From Candidatus Krumholzibacteriia bacterium (GTDB lineage Bacteria; Krumholzibacteriota; Krumholzibacteriia; Krumholzibacteriales; Krumholzibacteriaceae), in NCBI GenBank assembly GCA_028706585.1, contig JAQTVX010000154.1, positions 1 to 5,665 of the forward strand: a stretch of DNA of 5,665 nucleotides, read 5' to 3'. The position numbers and the translations under genes were made by a program. The notes below the pieces were generated by a model. The model was not told where the DNA came from. It saw only the letters and a program-made list of their open reading frames with translations, and searched no databases. Below, in pieces: positions 1 to 4,973 of this stretch (position 1 is its first letter; each line of letters starts with the position of its first letter).

Positions 1-587
1 CGGACCGTATTCGCAATTACGAAAAACACCGACAGAAAGATGATGATACCGATCGCGAGGTCGGTCGAATAGAACCCCTTGACGAGCTTCTCCCCGCGTC
101 CGAGCCACTGCTCGCCGTAGCGGACATCCTCGATGCCGTCCCATGCCGCCACCTCGCTCGACAGTCTCTCCAGGTACTCGGAGCGAATGAACGCGGGTTT
201 GATCTTGAGCCGGTAGGCGTCGGGAAGCGGGTTGCTCTCGAGGGCGTCGAGCATGTCCTTGCTGTCCCCCAGCGTCTGGCGGAAGGAGGACAGCGCCTCG
301 TCGCGGGAGACGAATACGACCTCTTCGACTCCTTCGAGCTTGAGAAGCCTCATCTGGATGTCCCGCGAGGCCGCGGCGCCCAAGCCGTTCTCGAGATAGA
401 CGTAGGCCCGCATCTCCTCGCTCGCCTTGTCGATGACCGCCTGCACGTTGAGGGTGATGAGAAGAAAGACGCCGAGAATCAGAAGGCTCAGGCCCATGAT
501 GACTATCGATACGGCGTTCCCCGCCTTGCGCCGGGAAATCATCGTCATCGATTCGTCGATCACGTAACGGAGCGCGTTTGCGTTCAT
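1..587 (-). CDS. ftsX: Cell division protein FtsX, N-terminal part (3' end outside window)
   Basis: The ATG at 587 opens a frame that runs to the window edge, giving 195 visible residues out of about 290-300 expected. Residues 1-24 are a cytoplasmic N-terminus (MNANALRYVIDESMTMISRR). A first membrane segment covers about 25-48 (AVSIVIMGLSLLILGVFLLI). Residues about 50-172 form the periplasmic domain, with AYVYLENG, LKLEGVEEVVFVSRDEAL and the family motif NPLPDAYRLKI (119-129). A second membrane segment starts near residue 177 (LAIGIIIFLSVFFVIANTV) and is cut by the edge. The start overlaps the ftsE stop in the sequence ATGA, a sign of coupled translation that keeps the two subunits in balance. 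FtsX is the membrane subunit of FtsEX; its periplasmic domain recruits an activator of cell-wall hydrolases. Which activator is used here cannot be told from this window; a gene for an M23-type peptidase or EnvC-like protein may follow. Confidence 0.95.
   Translation of the reverse strand, partial: MNANALRYVIDESMTMISRRKAGNAVSIVIMGLSLLILGVFLLITLNVQAVIDKASEEMRAYVYLENGLGAAASRDIQMRLLKLEGVEEVVFVSRDEALSSFRQTLGDSKDMLDALESNPLPDAYRLKIKPAFIRSEYLERLSSEVAAWDGIEDVRYGEQWLGRGEKLVKGFYSTDLAIGIIIFLSVFFVIANTV
584..587 (-). other. ATGA stop/start overlap of ftsE and ftsX
   Basis: The ftsX ATG (587-585) and the ftsE TGA (586-584) share two bases, a four-base overlap of the genes. A GGGGG run at 597-601 nine bases upstream is a possible ribosome site, but termination-reinitiation alone could also serve here. 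This overlap is common for ftsEX. Confidence 0.85.
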
Positions 588-1372
588 CGCCGCTGACCCC
601 CGTCCCCGGTAATGTCATGATCCGATAGACGCTCGGCCTTTTCGCTCAGCTTCGAACCGGCGAGCTTGTCGCGGAGATCGCCCATGTAGATCATGTCCTT
701 GTCCTTCACCACGCGCCCGCTCTCGAGGTAGATAATCCTCTGTCCGAAGCTCTTCACCAGGTCGAGATCGTGCGTCGCCATGAGCACCGCCGTGCCCCCC
801 GCGTTGATCTTGAAGAGGAGCTCTAGAATGCTCCGCGTCACGACCGGGTCGAGATTTCCCGTCGGCTCGTCGGCCAGGAGCACCGACGGCTGGTTCGAGA
901 CGGCGCGGGCGATGGCTACGCGCTGCTGCTCGCCGCCGGAAAGCTCGTGGGGAAAGTCATGCCGCTTGTGGTACAGCCCGACCCGCATAAGGATGTCGGT
1001 GACGCGGTGCTTGACGTCGCCGAGGCCGACGCCCGCGACCTTGAGCGGCAGGGCGACGTTCTCGAACACGGTCTTGTCCTCGAGGAGGCGGAAATCCTGG
1101 AACACGATTCCTATCCGGCGCCTCAGGTCCGGAATCGTGCGACGCTTCACCTTCGTCGAGATGTACGGGCCGACGACGACCTGCCCGGAGCTCGGCACGT
1201 CGTCCATATAGATCATGCGCAGGAGCGTGCTCTTCCCCGCGCCGCTCGGCCCGACGAGAAAGACGAACTCGCCGTTGACGACCTGCAGATTGATGTCCTG
1301 GAGACTGAAATGCCTCCCGAACGTCTTCGACAGGTGGTATACGCCGACGATTATTCTCTGGTCCTGCTCCAC
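584..1372 (-). CDS. ftsE: Cell division ATP-binding protein FtsE
   Basis: This is a 262-residue ABC ATPase. The GTG start at 1372 lies one base after the pdxA stop and has AAAGG at 1379-1383. Starting further upstream would add an arginine-rich stretch that overlaps pdxA and has no family resemblance. Motifs in order are Walker A GPSGAGKST (41-49), Q-loop FQDFRLLEDKTVFENV (Gln92), signature LSGGEQQR (144-151), Walker B VLLADEPTGNLD (164-175) and switch histidine MATHD (His201). The FQDFRLL and TVFENVALPL segments are typical of FtsE rather than of LolD or MacB ATPases, and the next gene is ftsX. FtsE drives the FtsEX complex at the inner face of the cytoplasmic membrane, which controls periplasmic peptidoglycan hydrolases through partners such as EnvC in E. 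coli. The protein is about 40 residues longer than E. coli FtsE; the extra length is a charged C-terminal tail (after residue about 224). Its stop codon overlaps the ftsX start. Confidence 0.96.
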   Translation of the reverse strand: MEQDQRIIVGVYHLSKTFGRHFSLQDINLQVVNGEFVFLVGPSGAGKSTLLRMIYMDDVPSSGQVVVGPYISTKVKRRTIPDLRRRIGIVFQDFRLLEDKTVFENVALPLKVAGVGLGDVKHRVTDILMRVGLYHKRHDFPHELSGGEQQRVAIARAVSNQPSVLLADEPTGNLDPVVTRSILELLFKINAGGTAVLMATHDLDLVKSFGQRIIYLESGRVVKDKDMIYMGDLRDKLAGSKLSEKAERLSDHDITGDGGQRR

Positions 1373-1373
1373 G

Positions 1374-2396
1374 TCAGACCTTTCGCGCGCTCCTCCATCT
1401 TCTCCGTGCGATGCAGCATTCGACGGCCAGAGAGAACGCACTCTCGAGGCTCGCCGGCGAGGCCGAGCCGGTTCCAACGATGTCGTAGGCGGTGCCGTGG
1501 CAGACCGAAGTGCGCACGATCGGAAGCCCGATCGTCACGTTAACGCCCCGCTCGAACCCCGCCATCTTGAACGGTATCATCCCCTGGTCATGGTACAGGG
1601 CGATTGCAGCATCGTATCCCTTATCGGCCCATTTGTAAAACAATGAGTCCGCGCTGAAAGGACCCTCGACGAGGTACCCCTCCTTCCGCAGCGCCGCGAT
1701 CGCCGGCGCGACGACGCAGCCCTCCTCGTCCCCGAGGACGCCGCCGTCCCCGGCGTGAGGATTGAGGGCGGCGACGGCGATGCGCGCGTGCTCGATATTC
1801 CACAGCTCCCGCAAGGCCTCCGCGGTCACGCGCGCGCCGGTCTCGATCCGCTCCATGGTAACGGCCCCCGGCACCTCGCGCAGCGGAATGTCCCTCGTGA
1901 GAATCACGACGCGAAACGATCCCGAGACCATCATCATCTGGCAGTCGGACGCCCCGAAGAGGCTCGCGAGCATCGCCGTGTGGCTCGCCTGCCGGAAGCC
2001 GGCCAGCGCGAGCGCATGCTTCGATACCGGCCCGGTGACGATGCCCTCGACGAGGCCCCGCTTCGCGAGCGCCGCGGCCGTCTCGATCGCGAGCCCCGAC
2101 GCGCGGCCGCCCTCGGCGGTCGGACGTCCCATCTCGTATGCGGCGGCTGCACCCGTGTCGATGAAAACGGGGAACGCCCCGGCAGGCCAGAGCGCGGCCG
2201 CCTCGCCGCACGGAATCACGCGCGCCGCCCCGCGCTCGCGGAGCGGGAGACGGCCCGACAGCGCCGAGAACGCCCCGATGACGAACACGTCCGCGCCGGC
2301 GAGCGCTCCGCTTGCGAGCAGCGCGGCCGTTATCTCGGGGCCGATGCCGCCCGGGTCGCCGATGGTGAGCGCGAGACGCACGTTCTTGTCAGACAT
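1374..2396 (-). CDS. pdxA: 4-hydroxythreonine-4-phosphate dehydrogenase PdxA (or close PdxA-family paralogue)
   Basis: This is a 340-residue protein, the usual PdxA length. It starts at ATG 2396 (MSDKNVRLALTIGDPGG), preceded by GGGGGA at 2401-2406. PdxA oxidises 4-phosphohydroxy-L-threonine with NAD; the product decarboxylates and is used by PdxJ to make pyridoxine 5'-phosphate. Family motifs in order are GDPGGIGPE (13-21), TGPVSKHAL (121-129), SHTAMLA (138-144), NPHAGDGG (212-219), YHDQGMIPFK (268-277), NVTIGLPIVRTS (286-297) and HGTAYDIVGTG (300-310). Two of the three histidines that bind the metal in E. coli PdxA are present (His214 and His269). The third position, in the THxPL motif, reads TRDIPL, with Asp169 instead of His. 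The usual DHGTA motif reads CHGTA (Cys299). The gene overlaps the S4 gene by 8 bases and ends 1 base before ftsE. PdxA2-type sugar-acid phosphate dehydrogenases are the main alternative, but the neighbouring surA favours true PdxA. Confidence 0.92.
   Translation of the reverse strand: MSDKNVRLALTIGDPGGIGPEITAALLASGALAGADVFVIGAFSALSGRLPLRERGAARVIPCGEAAALWPAGAFPVFIDTGAAAAYEMGRPTAEGGRASGLAIETAAALAKRGLVEGIVTGPVSKHALALAGFRQASHTAMLASLFGASDCQMMMVSGSFRVVILTRDIPLREVPGAVTMERIETGARVTAEALRELWNIEHARIAVAALNPHAGDGGVLGDEEGCVVAPAIAALRKEGYLVEGPFSADSLFYKWADKGYDAAIALYHDQGMIPFKMAGFERGVNVTIGLPIVRTSVCHGTAYDIVGTGSASPASLESAFSLAVECCIARRRWRSARKV
1379..1383 (-). promoter_or_regulatory. Ribosome binding site for the GTG-started ftsE
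   Basis: On the minus strand AAAGG lies six bases before the GTG at 1372, within the last codons of pdxA. It decides the ftsE start. A stronger-looking GGAGGA at 1391-1396 is 18 bases away, too far to serve this codon directly. Confidence 0.65.
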
Positions 2397-2676
2397 CCCA
2401 TCCCCCGATGCCGTCCGTTTCGAGCGGAGATTCGCGAACGACGCGGTAGAAACGATCTGCTTCCTTCCGCGCAACCTGAGCGCCGGGCACCTCGACGATC
2501 TCGACGGTCATCACTCTTGCAGGATAACGGATTTCGACCACGTCCCCGGCGCGGACCTCCGCGCTCGGCTTGGCCTTCTTCCCGTTTATCGAGATGCAGC
2601 CCGCCTCGCATCCCTTGTGCGCTTGGCTCCGGGTCTTCGCGAGGCACAGGGCCTTGAGGAGCAGGTCGATTCTCAA
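2389..2676 (-). CDS. S4-domain RNA-binding protein, RqcP/Hsp15-like
   Basis: This is a 95-residue protein with a TTG start at 2676 and TGA at 2389. The S4 fold covers residues about 1-60: MRIDLLLKALCLAKTRSQA, then CISINGKKAKPSAEVRAGD, then VVEIRYPARVMTVEIVEV. This matches the compact S4 proteins RqcP (YabO, about 86 residues) and the core of Hsp15 (HslR). Arg2, Asp4 and Arg16 fall at positions conserved in RqcP, as I recall that family. RqcP works with RqcH on stalled large ribosomal subunits during alanine tailing; Hsp15 binds free 50S subunits carrying nascent chains. The residue 60-95 tail is short and charged (ARKEADRFYRVVRES). No rqcH is in the window, so the pathway is inferred only from family resemblance. 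The start is set by the family-typical MRxD opening. The gene lies 5 bases after surA, and its last 8 bases overlap pdxA. A cytoplasmic, ribosome-associated role is likely. Confidence 0.85.
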   Translation of the reverse strand: MRIDLLLKALCLAKTRSQAHKGCEAGCISINGKKAKPSAEVRAGDVVEIRYPARVMTVEIVEVPGAQVARKEADRFYRVVRESPLETDGIGGWDV

Positions 2677-2681
2677 GCGGA

Positions 2682-4025
2682 TTATTCTCCCTTTATCACG
2701 ACGGAGTAGTCCTTCTTGAGCTCATCGATGTAAGTGGCGAGCCGCTCCTGCAGCTTCTGCTGCTCGATGAGCTTCTGCAGCTCATCCTTCGCCTCGTCGT
2801 ACGAGTACACGCGCCCCTCGTTCCAATTCATGATCTTGACGATGCGAAAACCCCTCGTTTCCTTCACAACCGGCGCGATACCGCCGGCGGGAACGCCCTT
2901 GATGGCATCCTTGAAGGCATCGGGAAGACTCTCGAGCGGAATCTCGCCGATGAGCCCGCCCGCGTTCTTCGTGGCATAATCGCCCGAGTACTTGGCCGCC
3001 TCTTCGGAGAAGTCGGCGCCGGCGACGAGCTCGCCGCGCACGCGCTCGGCGAGCTCGGCCGCGGCCGCGGAATCCTCCGGCGTCGCCTCGGCGCGAACCA
3101 GAATGTGCCGCAGCGCGACCTTGTCCCCCTCGATCCCCTCCACCTTGATCAAGTGATAACCGAACTCGGTGAGAACGGGCCGGCTCACCTGTCCTATCGC
3201 CAGAGCGCGCGCCGCCTCCTCGAACGGAGGGTTGTTGAGATCGGCGAGGTTGATGGTCCCAAGGCTCCCCCCGAATTTGGCGCTCGGGCAATCGGAATAT
3301 TTCTTGGCGAGCTCCGCGAAATCCCCTCCCGCCTTGAGCTCGCTCTCGATTGCCGTGATCCTCTCGAGCGCTTTCGCCAGCACCGCCGCCGAAGGTTTCG
3401 GCACGATGAGAATGTGCGCGATCGTGACTGTCGCCGGCCGCTGCGGCAGCTCCGTAAGATGTTCCCTGTAATAATCCTGCACGTCCGCTTCCGTCACTCG
3501 AACCCCGGGCAGGATCTTCTGATACATGAAACGCTCGATGAGCATGCGGCCCCTGAGCTTATCCGCGTAAATGGCGCGAAGCCCTTCGAGCGTCAGGCCC
3601 TCGGCCGCGAGCTGCTGCATGAATGCATCATCCCCGCCGAGCGCGGTCCTGTTGTCGTCTATCGCCTTCTCGACGGCGGCGTCTACCTCCTTGTCCTCGA
3701 TCTTCACGTTTTCTCTCTCCGCCTGGATCGCGAGCAGCGCGTCGGCAACGAGGCTGTTCAGCACCTCTTGCCTGATCTCCTTCTCCTGATCCGCCGGAAG
3801 GGAAGTCTTCTGGGCCTGCATGAGGTAGCGCCTTACCTCGTTCTCCACGTCGCTCTGCATGATCGCCTGATCTTCGACGGTGGCGACGACGCGGTCGATG
3901 ATCCTGGACCCGGCCGTCGAGTCGGAAGCGCCCGCGGGGGCCGCCGCGCGCGGTCCCGGAATCGACGCAAAGCAAACGGCCGCGGCGCAGATAACGCACG
4001 CGCTGAGAGTCTTCCATTGATGCAT
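2682..4025 (-). CDS. surA: SurA-like periplasmic chaperone / peptidyl-prolyl isomerase with two parvulin domains
   Basis: This is a 447-residue protein, close to the usual SurA length. It starts at ATG 4025 (MHQWKTLSACV), supported by an AAAGAGGTG ribosome site and a hydrophobic signal peptide over residues about 7-30, with probable cleavage near the AAAPAGAS segment. Residues about 42-190 are the SurA N-terminal chaperone domain, with IIDRVVATVEDQAIMQSDVE and EVLNSLVADALLAIQAERE. Parvulin domain 1 spans about 200-296 and has AHILI (His204), YSDCPSAKFGGSLG (Cys246) and FGYHLIKV (His291), a canonical set. Parvulin domain 2 spans about 303-399. It keeps RHILV (His307) but has YSGDYATKN and RGFRIVKI, so the cysteine and final histidine are missing. 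A C-terminal helix (about 409-440) returns to the chaperone core, as in SurA. SurA binds unfolded outer-membrane proteins in the periplasm and helps deliver them for assembly. The gene follows two further parvulin genes and precedes an S4 gene and pdxA. The family is secure; orthology to E. coli SurA is inferred. Confidence 0.9.
   Translation of the reverse strand: MHQWKTLSACVICAAAVCFASIPGPRAAAPAGASDSTAGSRIIDRVVATVEDQAIMQSDVENEVRRYLMQAQKTSLPADQEKEIRQEVLNSLVADALLAIQAERENVKIEDKEVDAAVEKAIDDNRTALGGDDAFMQQLAAEGLTLEGLRAIYADKLRGRMLIERFMYQKILPGVRVTEADVQDYYREHLTELPQRPATVTIAHILIVPKPSAAVLAKALERITAIESELKAGGDFAELAKKYSDCPSAKFGGSLGTINLADLNNPPFEEAARALAIGQVSRPVLTEFGYHLIKVEGIEGDKVALRHILVRAEATPEDSAAAAELAERVRGELVAGADFSEEAAKYSGDYATKNAGGLIGEIPLESLPDAFKDAIKGVPAGGIAPVVKETRGFRIVKIMNWNEGRVYSYDEAKDELQKLIEQQKLQERLATYIDELKKDYSVVIKGE
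2687..2693 (-). promoter_or_regulatory. Ribosome binding site for the TTG-started S4 gene
   Basis: On the minus strand AAGGGAG lies inside the last codons of surA and ends 10 bases before the TTG at 2676. It supports this uncommon start codon and suggests that translation of the S4 gene is tied to termination of surA, whose TAA stop lies between the site and the TTG. Confidence 0.6.
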
Positions 4026-4030
4026 CCCTA

Positions 4031-4039
4031 CACCTCTTT
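4031..4039 (-). promoter_or_regulatory. Ribosome binding site of surA
   Basis: On the minus strand AAAGAGGTG ends five bases before the ATG at 4025, and its AGAGG core lies seven bases upstream of the start. Its first base is the last base of the upstream gene's TGA stop (4041-4039). It fixes the SurA start at 4025 rather than at a possible upstream codon in the same frame, whose extension is arginine-rich and unlike a signal peptide. Confidence 0.75.
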
Positions 4040-4956
4040 CAATTTCGGTGCGCCCCGGTCGTATCGAACTCCACTTCCTCGATGATCGTGTCCGTCTTCG
4101 CTGCCGTCTCCGGTTTCCCCAGGTATGACGCATCCTTGTAACGCACATTGGCGCAGGACCTGAGCGAGTCTATAAATGCGCCATAGGCCTCTTTCCGTTT
4201 CTCGAGCATGAGCGTGGTCATGATCTGCTCGCGAACCTCGTCGAGGCTCACGGCCACCAGCGCCGCGCGCACGTCCTCGAGCCTGAAGATGTGATAACCA
4301 AAATCTGATTTTGTCGCATCGGACGTCTCTCCCGGCTTCATGTCGAAGATGATCGCTTCGAGCTCCGGGATCATGTTCCCTTTCGTGAGGTAGCCCAGAT
4401 CCCCTCCCCGCTGGCCGTTCGTGTCGGTCGAGTAGCGGCTGGCAACCCATGCCCAGCTCTTGGTCTCGAGAAGCTTCTTGACCTTTTCGGCCTCTTCTGG
4501 CGTGCTCACGAGGATCTGGCTCACGCGGTATTCATACGCATACTCGCGCTCATGGGCGGCGTAGTAGGCCTCGATCTCCTCGGCACTCACGCGCGTGCGC
4601 TTGCGCAGCTCCGTGAACAGCAGATAGTCTGCGAGAAACTGCTGTTCGAACTCCTTGAGCCGCGCCTCGACGTACGGATCTGTCTTGAGGCCTTTGTGGA
4701 CAGCCTCCTGGTAGAGCACCTCGGTATCGACCCACCGCCGGACGAGATCCCGCCGTTCCTCGAATGTCAGGGAAGTCTGCTCATCCTCGGGGACGAGCCT
4801 ATCGACGTCCGCGCCGGTGAGAACGGCGTTCCCGACCCGCACAAGCTCTCCCGCCCTCTGTTCGGGCTGCTTGCCTCCCTCGCTCCCTTTCCCGCATCCG
4901 CCCACGGCAAAGAGCGTTAGGAGAAGAACGCCTGTCGCCTCCCGCGCCGTTATCAT
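4039..4956 (-). CDS. Predicted lipoprotein, parvulin-type peptidyl-prolyl isomerase (PpiC-like)
   Basis: This is a 305-residue protein starting at ATG 4956 and ending in TGA at 4039. The start is chosen because it opens a lipoprotein signal: a short N-terminus, the hydrophobic run GVLLLTLFAV and a lipobox VGGC with the cysteine at residue 21. Residues after the cysteine are small and charged (GKGSEGGKQPEQ), a usual linker. Residues 40-140 form the helical SurA/PpiC N-terminal part, including LVRRWVDTEVLYQEA and VSAEEIEAYYAAHE. Residues about 143-227 are the parvulin domain, with GGDLGYL near 184-190 and FGYHIFRL near 219-226. The domain keeps the C-terminal histidine (His222). It has Gln147 where the first histidine is expected (VSQILVS) and lacks the cysteine after YS (YSTDTN). 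It probably acts as a membrane-anchored periplasmic foldase or holdase. It sits between two other parvulin genes, with 17 bases before it and 13 after. Its ribosome site is weak, which may mean translation depends on the upstream gene. Confidence 0.87.
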   Translation of the reverse strand: MITAREATGVLLLTLFAVGGCGKGSEGGKQPEQRAGELVRVGNAVLTGADVDRLVPEDEQTSLTFEERRDLVRRWVDTEVLYQEAVHKGLKTDPYVEARLKEFEQQFLADYLLFTELRKRTRVSAEEIEAYYAAHEREYAYEYRVSQILVSTPEEAEKVKKLLETKSWAWVASRYSTDTNGQRGGDLGYLTKGNMIPELEAIIFDMKPGETSDATKSDFGYHIFRLEDVRAALVAVSLDEVREQIMTTLMLEKRKEAYGAFIDSLRSCANVRYKDASYLGKPETAAKTDTIIEEVEFDTTGAHRN

Positions 4957-4973
4957 AGACTGTGTGCCCGGCC

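Noticed and set aside
1373..1477. Extended ftsE start at 1477
   Set aside because: The added residues are arginine-rich, overlap pdxA by over 100 bases and do not resemble FtsE. The GTG at 1372 has a suitable ribosome site and gives the family-like N-terminus.
1755..2709. Long plus-strand open frames of 300 and 315 codons opposite pdxA and the S4 gene
   Set aside because: They are antisense to clear, motif-rich genes, are arginine-, alanine- and proline-rich, and show no recognisable domain. High GC content makes such long shadow frames common.
3925..3965. GC-rich, partly self-complementary stretch that could look like a terminator stem
   Set aside because: It lies inside the surA signal-peptide region, has no T-run on the transcribed side, and is explained by alanine- and proline-rich coding sequence.
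3105..4085. Plus-strand open frame of 326 codons opposite surA
   Set aside because: The minus-strand frame encodes a complete SurA with signal peptide and two parvulin domains. The opposite frame has no family resemblance or ribosome site.
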